Positions 1 through 7,397 of a DNA stretch of 24,749 bases are shown piece after piece. A model generated the notes under the pieces. It saw only the letters and a list, made by a program, of their open reading frames with translations. It had not been told where the DNA came from and searched no databases. Numbering within the stretch: the stretch's first letter is position 1; each line of letters begins with the position of its first letter. Position numbers and translations under genes: made by a program. The DNA lies in assembly GCA_019136395.1 (NCBI GenBank), contig JAGVUH010000172.1, positions 1 to 24,749 of the forward strand, read 5' to 3'. The DNA is from Gammaproteobacteria bacterium. GTDB taxonomy: Bacteria > Pseudomonadota > Gammaproteobacteria > Chromatiales > Chromatiaceae.

Positions 1-275
1 CTGTTGCATCTTCTACCTACCACCCCAGACAGGCGCCCGGGGCGGCGATTGCACCGTCTACCTACCACCTCAGGAAGCCCCTGGTCCGGCGATTGCACCC
101 TCTACCTACCACCCGGAAGCGGGTTCGGGACTGATTTTCTCCCGGCAAGTCGGTCACTTATGCCTGTTGCATCTTCTACCTACCACCTCAGACCGGCGCC
201 CGGAGCGGCGATTGCACCGTCTACCTACCACCTCAGGAAGCCCCTGGTCCGGCGATTGCATCTTCTACCTACCAC
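1..275. repeat. Iteron array, two copies of a three-iteron block (putative oriV)
   Basis: Six direct repeats fit the 20-base consensus TTGCAYCNTCTACCTACCAC, starting at 4, 49, 93, 167, 212 and 256. The first three and last three are spaced alike (45 then 44 bases). The second trio lies exactly 163 bases after the first, and the spacers match between trios, so a block of about 110 bases was duplicated. The unrelated 51-base linker is at 113-163. Iterons next to a rep gene are the usual binding sites for a plasmid initiator protein. Here they lie beyond the 3' end of the rep gene, a layout known from some plasmid families. The origin role is inferred from this neighbourhood; the repeats themselves are directly visible. 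Confidence 0.85.
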
Positions 276-331
276 GCGGACGCGGCAGCGGCGGGCCTGA
301 GATTCTTCGTCGCGGGCGGTCCGCATAACGG

Positions 332-1420
332 CTAGGGTCCAATCCGAAGGTCTTTTTTAATCAACTTTCCGATCGGAATATCTGACAGGATGTCACGGGA
401 TTGTTTTAACCTTGCATTAGCAGCTTTTGTGGTGGCAACAAAATCAATGTGCGCGCAGAACCTGTATTTAACATCAATTATTTTTCGGCCCTGTCGGTTT
501 TCTGCGATGCGCTCCCATGAAACAAGTACATTGGTTTTTTTTAACTCATCCAAAGCTTCTTCGAGCGTTTTGTAGTTGGCTGATTCACGCGCATAATTCA
601 AGAGACCGCTATCGCGCTTTATCGTGCTGAATAGAATTTCATAATGATCCATAAGGCTGGCATTTGTGTAGTTCAGAGACAATCTTTTGTGCAGCCATCT
701 CGCAAGTTGACTGCAGAGGGACATTTGTATGCTGTAGTTGATCTGACGATAGGACAGCTCGTTGATGCTTTTTGATATTAAAGCAGGTAAACGAGCAATC
801 CATGTCAATGATGTGTCTTCGAGATACTCTGCGCGGTTAACCCGTGTAATATCAGACAGGATTGGCGCCGAGTAAACCGGATCTGGGGATTCGTCAAGAT
901 AAAGCGCGATATGCGTTCTTGATAAGATATCGATAGATCGTTTAATTTCGTTGAGATTTCTGGTTTTCCCTCTTTCTTTCAGTTCTTTACGGATCATTTG
1001 TACAGAGAATCGCACCCAGCTTTCGGAGTTGTTGGGGTCATGCTGGCCGCACCGTTGGTCTGCAAATATTTTTCGGATAACCTCTTCTACTAACTCTTCA
1101 TCAACGCTGGGATAATAATCAACATACCCACTTTCTGTTTTGACTGATGCGGGCTGGATTGTGACGCGACAGGATGTTTCAATGCGACGCCCATTACACC
1201 TTGTTGCGAAGACAAAACGGCGCTCGAAAACTGGAAGTCTTTTTTCAGCATTTCGTAAGGCATTCTGAGTGCGCGCCGTGACTGAATATTTTGGTATCCC
1301 ATCCCACAGTTCGATGGCGTTAGAGAGCTCTCCAGCCTCGCCAAAAAATGAGGTGAAGAGGTCATACTGAATGCATTGTAGCGCATTACCTGGCTCTCTG
1401 GCTGTTATCTTCTCTTTCAT
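332..1420 (-). CDS. Plasmid replication initiator protein (Rep/RepA-like), 362 aa
   Basis: This is probably the initiator that binds the iterons just past its 3' end and opens the plasmid origin. It reads like plasmid RepA/TrfA-type proteins: an N-terminal segment with LSNAIELWDGIPKYSV, a central stretch with YYPSVDEELVEE, then YRQINYSIQMSLCSQLARWLHKRL and IKRDSGLL, which fit the tandem winged-helix layout of such initiators. Length is normal for the class. The gene is clearly richer in A+T than everything to its right, which points to a different origin. No good ribosome binding site precedes the ATG. A possible -10 hexamer lies about 40 bases upstream. The plasmid incompatibility group cannot be assigned by eye. 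The Rep call rests on these motifs plus the adjacent iterons. Confidence 0.8.
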   Translation of the reverse strand: MKEKITAREPGNALQCIQYDLFTSFFGEAGELSNAIELWDGIPKYSVTARTQNALRNAEKRLPVFERRFVFATRCNGRRIETSCRVTIQPASVKTESGYVDYYPSVDEELVEEVIRKIFADQRCGQHDPNNSESWVRFSVQMIRKELKERGKTRNLNEIKRSIDILSRTHIALYLDESPDPVYSAPILSDITRVNRAEYLEDTSLTWIARLPALISKSINELSYRQINYSIQMSLCSQLARWLHKRLSLNYTNASLMDHYEILFSTIKRDSGLLNYARESANYKTLEEALDELKKTNVLVSWERIAENRQGRKIIDVKYRFCAHIDFVATTKAANARLKQSRDILSDIPIGKLIKKDLRIGP

Positions 1421-1458
1421 TGATTGCGCCGTCGCTTATTCTCTTGTTGGATTCTCTA

Positions 1459-1464
1459 ATTATG
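1459..1464 (-). promoter_or_regulatory. Possible -10 element for the rep gene
   Basis: On the minus strand this reads CATAAT (five of six to TATAAT) inside an AT-rich patch about 40 bases upstream of the rep ATG. No convincing -35 box sits 16-18 bases further upstream, so this is weak. A single iteron-like half site (TCTACCTGATCAC, 1571-1583) lies further upstream and could serve in autoregulation. Confidence 0.25.
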
Positions 1465-2184
1465 CAGATTGGAAATTAGCTGATGATCTTGTGGTGTAAA
1501 ATGCGCTGTCATTAACGCCTTTGCCACTATCTCATGGCGGCGAGGAGACCCTATGACTTGTTAGCGGGAGTCTACCTGATCACGCGCTTACATCGCCTGA
1601 GCGGAGTAAGGCCCCGGAGTCGGCATTGGTGGCCCGATATTAACGGTGCCGTTTTCCACCTTTCGCTGCGTCAATCAGTCTCTTTCAGGCAAACTCTTCA
1701 GGGTGGAGGAGACGAACGAGCTAGTTTAGCGCCGCTGAGCGATCAATGCGCTCGGGCCGCGAACCTGACGCTATTTGTCGAAAAACCGGCACCGCCCGCA
1801 GGAGGCCGCTACTGTCCTCCTCGCGTGCACGGAGGGGTTGGGGCAGGGGTGGCGGAAACAGATATGTTAGCGAAGGCACAAGCAGCACGCGATAACCTCC
1901 CAATCGCCCCTTGATGGTGACCGCCAGCAAACGTGCGGATCGCCTGTCGCAAGGCACGGGATGGGGCGCACGCCGGGCGATCAGCCCGCGTGCCCGCTGC
2001 TCCGCTTGGGTACGCCCGCGGGCGGGGGTGCTCGCTCACCGATCTGGCTCAGGCGTACGTTCTGGTGCTATCTCACCTCAGCCTACCCTCTGGCTTAAGC
2101 CGGGGCTGCTGGGGCTCCATCAGGACGCATGCCCAATAGGGACCGATGCCCTAAACCGTTCCCTCGTCGCTACGGTAGCCGGAA
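1465..2184. other. Stretch without a recognisable gene
   Basis: Short open frames exist on both strands but none has a plausible ribosome binding site, recognisable motif or coding-like composition. The region lies between the rep promoter and a broken gene and may be degraded backbone DNA. The only notable element is the lone iteron-like string at 1571-1583. Confidence 0.5.
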
Positions 2185-2627
2185 CTACAGCCTGAGGTTA
2201 ATCTCCGCATTCAACGCCATCTGGGTGGCGACGGACGCGGCCACATCCTGTTCCAGCGCCGCGTTGATAAAACGCGCGGCCTCATTGGCGTGCTTCCGCG
2301 GGACCTTGCTTCCAGTGCCATAGACGGCCGCCAAGCGGCACCAGCGGGCTGCTACCAGTTCATCCCGATCCCCTCGGCATAGACCTCCACGAGTTGGGGG
2401 CGCTTGCGCATTGCCTTGTCAGGCGGCCTGCTGACACCACGGGGGCTTGTTGGGCATCCGGTTCCACGCCCTTGCCGGTCGCGAGCATCATGCCCGGCCG
2501 TGACCCCGCCGGGTGCGGCAGAACTGCCGGCCCCCTTCGCCGGTTCAGCGTCCCGTCCTTCTGGTGCGGTATTGACAGCCTGCCCGCCCTGAAGGACGGC
2601 GCTTCCTGCGGCGCCACGCGCCAGCAA
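2185..2627 (-). pseudogene. Frameshifted remnant of an unknown protein gene
   Basis: Two minus-strand frames join at a run of four G (minus-strand sense, near 2368-2373). The upstream frame is Gly/Ala/Pro-rich and ends in RKRPQLVEVYAEG before running into a stop. Adding one G to the run continues it as DRDELVAARWCRLAAVYGTG, then a helical tail to EINLRL and a stop at 2185-2187. The downstream frame has protein-like composition (77 codons open from 2418) but no ATG. The reconstructed reading is about 147 aa from a TTG codon at 2627; the true start may lie further upstream. I do not recognise the family. The break could be a genuine mutation or a sequencing error in a homopolymer. Confidence 0.45.
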
Positions 2628-3002
2628 GGCGCCCGGTGCAGTGCGAACCCAACCGCCCGGCGCGGGTGTGGGTCAGGGATACCCGCGACGAAGGGTGATG
2701 GCCGGTTTAACCACTCCGTCCCCGTTGTGCTTGGCGCTTGCCGGGCCGGAGCGGCAGCGCAGGGTGAACTGTGCAGAATCTGGCCATAACCGCACCGGTC
2801 CTTATCTGTGGCGGCCTTGGGGGGCGTTGGTGCCCGCTTGTCTACAGACTTATCCACAGCACCTGTTGATAGATTCCTGATCAATCGGTTATGTGCTTTT
2901 GCGCCCTGTCACGGCCGCTTTTTTGGTCCTAGCACGATGAAGACTTTTTAACCCGCTTAAATAAGGGTACAGATGCGCGGCCGAACGTGCCTCGCCGCCG
3001 GG
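2628..3002. other. Non-coding stretch between the pseudogene and topB
   Basis: No gene is supported apart from leftover frames of the adjacent remnant. It holds the DnaA box and, near its right end, short inverted repeats (TAACCCG at 2949-2955 facing CGGGTTA at 2999-3005; GCGGC facing GCCGC in between) that could form a structure at the 3' end of the topB transcript. There is no clear U-tract, so it is not called a terminator. Confidence 0.4.
2850..2858 (+). promoter_or_regulatory. DnaA box (perfect match)
   Basis: TTATCCACA is a perfect match to the high-affinity DnaA consensus. On the minus strand it forms an imperfect tandem, TGTGGATAAG followed by TCTGTAGACAAG. A lone 9-mer can occur by chance, but next to a plasmid replication region it may help DnaA load at an origin. 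It is 2.5 kb from the iterons. Confidence 0.5.
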
Positions 3003-5570
3003 TTATTTCGTCCTCACCACCACCCGTCCGGCGGGGTCCAGCGCCAGCCAGCGCTCATGACCCGCCGCATCGACGCCGAGCGGTGAACGCCCCTCTCTCG
3101 CCAGGGCGCGCAACTGGGGGTCGGTCACCACCTGCCCGTCCAGTGTCTTGGGAATGACGAACGTGCAACCCTCGCGCCAGCGGCCACAGCCAAAGGCTGA
3201 GCGGCCCTCGATTAACACCCCTTGGTGACACAAGGGACAGGGCACCGGAGCGGCCTTGAGCCCCGCCGCCGTCGGTGGCAGCCCGGTCACCGGCGCCATC
3301 CCGTTGTGAGCGGGCGGTAACGCCGGTTCCGGGTGATCGCCCGCGGCGGGCGGGAAGGCAAAGACCGTCTTCCCGCTGGCATCCAGTCGCACGGCGGCAC
3401 GAAAGGTACGACCGGATTTCGCGCGCAGCCCCTCAATTGGGTCCGTATAGCCGCGCGTCAGCAGGGTCTGCAGTTCTTCCGGGCTTAAGACGTGTCCGGC
3501 GATGGTTTTCCACACCGTGAACCCACAGCCCTCGCGCCAGCGGCTGCAACCGATGGCTTTGTCCGTGGCCGTGATCTCGCCCTGCTGACAGATTGGACAT
3601 CGTGAGAGCGCCGTCCCGCTTAACAGGGCGTCGGCTGACGCCTGTCCCGCGCCGCTGGCCGGGCGCCCGGACTTGCCGCCCTGCCGCCTGCCGGCCGACC
3701 TGCCCTTGCCGGTCTTGGCACGGGCCGCCTCGACTTGGGCCGCGGGCATCACCGCGCCCTGGCTGACCCGCGGAATCAGGGCGGTGACGAACTGACAAAT
3801 GTCCTGGTAGAAGGACGCGGCATTGGCGTTACCCTGCTCAATGTCCTTGAGGCGTTGCTCCCAGGCGGCGGTCAGTTCGACACTGCGCAATTCCTCCGCC
3901 ACCAACCCAATGAGCGCCCGCCCCTTCTCCGTGGCCCGCAGTTGTTTGCGCTGGCGCTCCACATAACCCGTCCGGACCAGCTTTTCGATCGTTTCCGCGC
4001 GGGTCGCCGGGGTGCCCAGTCCAGACCCTTTCATGGCCGCGGCCAAGGCATCGTCATCCAGCGTTCGCCCGGCATTTTTCATCGCGCTGAGCAGGGAGGC
4101 GTCGTCATAGGGCCGCGGAGGCTGCGTCTCTTTTTCGCGCACCTCGAGCGCGTCCACGGTGACGCTCTGTTGTTCGCGCAACGGTGGCAGCGCCGTTGGC
4201 CCGGATTCACCCCCACCCTCCCCGTCGGGCGCCGCCCCCGCGGGCGCCGATCGGCGCACCTCGGCGCGCTTCCAGCCCGGGTCCAGTTCCACCGCACCCT
4301 TGGCGACGAAGGTGGCGCCGCCGATCGCCAGGGTGACCAGCGTTTCCTCGACCCGCTGGGGGGGGAGGAAGATCGCCACAAACCGGGTGGCGACCAACGC
4401 GTAAATCTGTTGCAGGGGCTCAGGGAGCTGGGCGGGCGGGCTCTTGGCCGTGGGGATGATGGCGTGATGGTCCGTCAGCTTGGTGGTATCGACGTACGCT
4501 TTGCCCAGGGTGTGACCCGCGGCGAGGCGCTGGCGCGCGTCCGCCGCGCACGGATGGGTCACCGCCGCCAGGATCTTCGGCAGTTGCGGGAGCATATCCG
4601 TACCGAGATGGTGGCTTTCGGTGCGGGGATAGCTGATGAGCTTGTGCGTTTCATACAGGGCCTGGGCCAGCTCCAGCACCTTGGCGGCGGTAAAGCCGAA
4701 GCGGCGATTGGCCTCGCGCTGCAGGGTGGTCAGGTCATACAGGGGGGGCGGATGGTTGGTGCGCACCTTCCGCTCGATCTTGACCACGGTGCCCAGTTGC
4801 TGGGGGGCGATAGCCTGGCTGATCTCGCGTTGCCGGCGGTCGGCATATTCCCGGGTATCGAGGCGGCTTTCGCCGTCTTCGACATAGGTGGCCTCAAAGC
4901 CTTCCGCCAGCCGGGCCACGAGCTCGTAAAAGAAGGCCTTGGTGAAATTGGCAATGGTGGCGTCGCGCGCCACGATCAGGGCCAGCGTGGGGGTCTGGAC
5001 TCGCCCGATGGTGCACAGCACCCGGTTGTGGACCGTGTAGGCCCGCGTGAGGTTCATGCCTACCAGCCAATCCGCCTGAGCGCGCGCCCGGGCGGCGGCG
5101 GCGAGGGCCTCATAGTCTTGACCCGGCCGTAACCGGGCGAAACCGTCGCGGATGGCTTCGTCCGTCAGGCTCGAAATCCAGAGCCGGCGCACGGGCTTGC
5201 GGCACCCCGCCTGCTCGGCGATCAGCCGGAAGATTAATTCGCCTTCCCGCCCGGCATCCGTGGCGCAGATGACCCCGCTGATGGCGCGGTCGAGCAGGAG
5301 CGCCTTGACGATCTTGAACTGGGACGCGGTACGCGGATCGGTGGTCAGGCGCCAGTGCTCTGGCACCATGGGGAGCTGCGCCATGCTCCAGCGCGCCGCC
5401 CACGCGCTGCCGTAATCATCCGGCTCGGCAAAGTGCACCAGGTGACCGAGCGCCCAGGTGATGCACCAGCCATTGCCGCGCAGGCACCCGTCGCCGCGGG
5501 TATGGGCGCCCAGGACCCGGGCGATGTCGCGGGCGACGCTGGGCTTTTCCGCAATAACTAATTCAGTCAT
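3003..5570 (-). CDS. topB: DNA topoisomerase III (type IA), 855 aa
   Basis: A type IA topoisomerase, which cuts one DNA strand through a tyrosine and decatenates replication or recombination intermediates. The N-terminal TOPRIM domain shows IAEKPSVA (Glu8) and the acidic motif ATDAGREGE (Asp105, Glu109). CTIGRVQTPTLALIV follows near residues 186-200, and the active-site Tyr314 sits in LISYPRTES. At 855 aa it is about 200 aa longer than E. coli TopB. The extra length is a basic Gly/Ala/Lys linker (about 610-650) and two four-Cys modules: Cys658/661/675/682 and Cys778/781/795/802. Each module is followed by a similar beta-rich segment. TopB copies are common on plasmids and integrative elements, which fits the nearby rep gene. 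The ATG is preceded by GGGGTGA on the minus strand. The identification is secure; a mobile-element role is inferred. Confidence 0.96.
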   Translation of the reverse strand: MTELVIAEKPSVARDIARVLGAHTRGDGCLRGNGWCITWALGHLVHFAEPDDYGSAWAARWSMAQLPMVPEHWRLTTDPRTASQFKIVKALLLDRAISGVICATDAGREGELIFRLIAEQAGCRKPVRRLWISSLTDEAIRDGFARLRPGQDYEALAAAARARAQADWLVGMNLTRAYTVHNRVLCTIGRVQTPTLALIVARDATIANFTKAFFYELVARLAEGFEATYVEDGESRLDTREYADRRQREISQAIAPQQLGTVVKIERKVRTNHPPPLYDLTTLQREANRRFGFTAAKVLELAQALYETHKLISYPRTESHHLGTDMLPQLPKILAAVTHPCAADARQRLAAGHTLGKAYVDTTKLTDHHAIIPTAKSPPAQLPEPLQQIYALVATRFVAIFLPPQRVEETLVTLAIGGATFVAKGAVELDPGWKRAEVRRSAPAGAAPDGEGGGESGPTALPPLREQQSVTVDALEVREKETQPPRPYDDASLLSAMKNAGRTLDDDALAAAMKGSGLGTPATRAETIEKLVRTGYVERQRKQLRATEKGRALIGLVAEELRSVELTAAWEQRLKDIEQGNANAASFYQDICQFVTALIPRVSQGAVMPAAQVEAARAKTGKGRSAGRRQGGKSGRPASGAGQASADALLSGTALSRCPICQQGEITATDKAIGCSRWREGCGFTVWKTIAGHVLSPEELQTLLTRGYTDPIEGLRAKSGRTFRAAVRLDASGKTVFAFPPAAGDHPEPALPPAHNGMAPVTGLPPTAAGLKAAPVPCPLCHQGVLIEGRSAFGCGRWREGCTFVIPKTLDGQVVTDPQLRALAREGRSPLGVDAAGHERWLALDPAGRVVVRTK

Positions 5571-5959
5571 GGTGTTACGTCACCCCGCGAGCGAATTGAC
5601 CGGGACGCCGCCGGGCCGGTGGCGCGGGTGGGCTGCCGGGGCGGCGGCGAACGGGGCTGGCCGCCGTGGCGCTCAAGGACCCCGGCCACGCCCCCTTGCC
5701 GCAAGCGGCGGGTTTCTGAGTCGGTAATGGTACATGAGAACGCGTTAGCCCCGTATACAAGTTGATGTCCACTCGCCTCCCGACCCGAATATCACCGGCT
5801 ATCCGCCACCGCAATCGGGGTGGGTAGCTAACTAAAACTACGGCTATACTGATGACACCATGCCCCGTCACACGACCCTTTTTCCCGGGCGCAACGCGGC
5901 GCGATCCACGGGATTCCCGACACCTGTTTACCGTGGCGCAGGACCCGTCGTACCGGCTT

Positions 5960-5988
5960 TTGTCCTCAGCTCTAGCACGTGTTATTCT
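5960..5988 (+). promoter_or_regulatory. Candidate sigma70 promoter for the small-gene cluster
   Basis: TTGTCC (5960-5965) and TATTCT (5983-5988) are separated by 17 bases. A TG one base upstream of the second hexamer makes it an extended -10. Each box matches consensus at four of six positions. It would give a leader of about 180 bases before the ATG at 6175, containing the hairpin at 6046-6070. Confidence 0.4.
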
Positions 5989-6045
5989 GCGGCAAGGTTT
6001 CTCCTTACCTGCCATCGCTCACCGTTGGATTCCTGGCTAATCGGC

Positions 6046-6070
6046 CGGCGTCGATCGCGATTCGACGCCG
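6046..6070 (+). promoter_or_regulatory. Perfect 9-bp inverted repeat in the leader
   Basis: CGGCGTCGA and TCGACGCCG flank a 7-base loop (TCGCGAT). It lies between the candidate promoter and the first small gene, so it could be an operator or an RNA hairpin acting on leader read-through or translation. No T-run follows, so it is not a standard terminator. Confidence 0.5.
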
Positions 6071-6174
6071 CCTATCGCGCCGGATAAGCAGGCGGCGCTC
6101 GCCCGCGTGATGCGCGCTTTGCGGCGCGAAGCGTGGGTGCGCGGCAGGGTTGGGAGTGTTTTTTAGAGGTGCTG

Positions 6175-6456
6175 ATGGCAATCAACCTTCCCGTGGGCAG
6201 TTATCTCCTGCCCGAATCGTATTATGGTCTGGATCGCATTGAACGGGTCTCCCCCCTGGGCGCGGCGGACGAGCAGTGGGCGGTGCGCTGCAATGGGTTG
6301 TGCTTGTCGCGGGCCCTGGAATGGAATCGGGAGCCTGTCCCCAGCAGTAGCGCGCGGACGCCCGAGTGGTATGGGCAGCATCGCTATGCCTCGCCGGAGG
6401 AGGCGTATCGCACCTGGCAGTGCTGGCGTGAGCGGGTGGCCGACGATGGTCGCTGA
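6175..6456 (+). CDS. Hypothetical protein, 93 aa
   Basis: I do not recognise this family. The ATG at 6175 is preceded by AGAGG at a good distance; a GTG at 6133 is in frame but has no ribosome binding site. The protein is compact and acidic-aromatic, beginning MAINLPVGSYLLPESYYGLD. A beta-rich first half (EQWAVRCNGLCLSRALEW) is followed by a helical end, RYASPEEAYRTWQCWRERV. No membrane segment or signal peptide is seen. It is the first gene of the plus-strand cluster and its 3' end overlaps the next gene by 11 bases, so the two are probably translated together. Size and arrangement are like those of small accessory genes in phages and plasmids. Confidence 0.7.
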   Translation: MAINLPVGSYLLPESYYGLDRIERVSPLGAADEQWAVRCNGLCLSRALEWNREPVPSSSARTPEWYGQHRYASPEEAYRTWQCWRERVADDGR

Positions 6457-6664
6457 ACCCTGCCCGGACGGCCCCTCGCGCGAACAGGTGGTCACGCTGG
6501 CCGCCACCCTGCGGCGCCTGGGCGCTGACATGGAGCAGGCCGCTGTGGTCCTGCAGCGCTTTCCCACGCATCGCCGCTGGGTCACCCATGGGCTGGAACT
6601 GCAGGGCGCAGCCGCCATGGTCCGCGATTGGGCGAGCGGCCTGGAGCGCGAGGACGCCCCTTGA
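6446..6664 (+). CDS. Hypothetical small helical protein, 72 aa
   Basis: The family is unknown. The ATG at 6446 overlaps the end of the previous gene by 11 bases, suggesting translational coupling. The sequence looks almost fully alpha-helical: SREQVVTLAATLRRLGADMEQ, then a second segment with HRRWVTHGLELQGAAAMVRDW. There are no cysteines in a metal pattern, no signal peptide and no membrane segment. The longer open frame that starts further upstream is only an out-of-register reading of the previous gene. Its stop (TGA, 6662-6664) overlaps a possible TTG start of a further small frame. Confidence 0.6.
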   Translation: MVAEPCPDGPSREQVVTLAATLRRLGADMEQAAVVLQRFPTHRRWVTHGLELQGAAAMVRDWASGLEREDAP

Positions 6665-6807
6665 GCGCCAGCCCCGGCAGTCGCCAGGGTGCACCGGGGC
6701 GCGCGGTCCCGGGGGTGCCCGCCAGCGCGACCGGGCACGCACGGACGCGGCCTCGTGTCCAGGCCAGCGACCGTCCCCGATCCACCGGCGGCGGGGAAAC
6801 CGCATGA
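6661..6807 (+). CDS. Possible tiny ORF, 48 aa, exactly filling the gap between two genes
   Basis: This frame starts at a TTG that overlaps the previous stop (TTGA) and ends in a TGA that overlaps the next start (ATGA). It would therefore be coupled at both ends. The product would be rich in Gly, Ala, Pro, Arg and Ser, low in complexity and probably disordered. Third positions are mostly G or C, as in its neighbours. Against it: a TTG start, no clear ribosome binding site, and a composition that any GC-rich non-coding stretch could give. The precise fit at both ends is the main argument for it. Confidence 0.25.
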   Translation: MSASPGSRQGAPGRAVPGVPASATGHARTRPRVQASDRPRSTGGGETA

Positions 6808-6992
6808 GCATCACCGGAGATTTTTTTTGCCCGTCGTGTTGCCAGTACCATACGCTGGCGCAGCGGGGCGAAAAGCGGAACAACCAATGGCGCTGTCGCG
6901 CCTGCGTCGCGCGCTCCCGGGCCCATCTCCCGGCCGTCCAGGCGCGCAAGGTCGTGCGCCGGCGAGCAATGGAGGGGACGGATGAGAGTTGA
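6804..6992 (+). CDS. Mini zinc-ribbon protein, 62 aa
   Basis: A small basic protein starting MSITGDFFCPSCCQYH and continuing to WRCRACVARSRAH. The two CxxC knuckles (CPSC and CRAC), about 20 residues apart, form a classic zinc-ribbon pattern. The Arg-rich tail (ARKVVRRRAMEG) would suit nucleic-acid binding. Similar mini zinc-finger proteins are common in phages and plasmids, but no specific function can be given. The ATG has GGGGAA a few bases upstream. The gene overlaps the next start by 11 bases, again suggesting co-translation. Confidence 0.65.
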   Translation: MSITGDFFCPSCCQYHTLAQRGEKRNNQWRCRACVARSRAHLPAVQARKVVRRRAMEGTDES

Positions 6993-7362
6993 TACCTACC
7001 GGGTGCTGTCTGAGGCCGTCGCCCTGGGGATCGGCAAGACCTGGCGCAAAACCCTGGGCAAGATTTCCTTCTCTGAGTTTCCCGACCAATTCCAGCGCCG
7101 GTTTCTGGCCAAACTCGTCCCGGTGGTGATGGTCGAAATCCTCGAATTTATCTCCCTGGATGAAACCCCGGTGAATGCCCGCAAACTCATGGCGCGGTGC
7201 GTGCTGTCGGGTTCACGCGCGGGCTGGCGGCGCGCCTTCAAGCACACGAGCACGCCCAGCCCGGAGCGGATCCAGGAGGCGATCCATAGTGGCATCCTGC
7301 TTGAGGTGCACGAATATTTTTCGTTCACGGATGAAAGCGACGGCGCGTCGTCGTTGAACTAA
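6982..7362 (+). CDS. Hypothetical protein of phage/plasmid type, 126 aa
   Basis: The function is unknown. The start at 6982 has a strong GGAGG six bases upstream and lies within the end of the zinc-ribbon gene. The N-terminal part contains a hydrophobic helix (FLAKLVPVVMVEILEFISL). The C-terminal part, GWRRAFKHTSTPSPERIQEAIHSGIL then EVHEYFSF, resembles a short module I know from uncharacterised phage and prophage proteins, where a Trp-Arg-Arg...Lys-His-Thr string precedes a helix and a final aromatic strand. That resemblance is from memory and not checked. It is the last tightly packed gene; 35 bases separate it from the HU-like gene. Confidence 0.65.
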   Translation: MRVDTYRVLSEAVALGIGKTWRKTLGKISFSEFPDQFQRRFLAKLVPVVMVEILEFISLDETPVNARKLMARCVLSGSRAGWRRAFKHTSTPSPERIQEAIHSGILLEVHEYFSFTDESDGASSLN

Positions 7363-7397
7363 TCCAACTCACATCCTTTTGACCGGAGGGCTTTACG

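Larger units (their letters stand above)
5571..6174. other. Divergent intergenic region between topB and the plus-strand small-gene cluster
   Basis: About 600 bases without a convincing gene. A minus-strand open frame that stops just before topB has no recognisable motif and looks like a chance frame. The region holds a candidate plus-strand promoter (5960-5988), a hairpin (6046-6070), and several less GC-rich patches around 5740-5850, where a topB promoter would be expected. Confidence 0.5.

Noticed and set aside
1..300. Regular repeats that could suggest a CRISPR array
   Set aside because: The spacers are the same in both halves and the repeats are spaced 44-45 bases with one 74-base gap. 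No cas gene is present. A rep gene follows, so iterons are the better reading.
4..300. 98-codon frame through the iterons
   Set aside because: It only translates the repeated DNA and has no ribosome binding site.
3735..5132. 465-codon frame antisense to topB
   Set aside because: Same GC effect; the minus-strand frame has a complete topoisomerase with all catalytic residues.
5575..6015. 146-codon minus-strand frame before topB
   Set aside because: Arg/Gly/Pro-rich, without motif or ribosome binding site, and it overlaps the likely control region.
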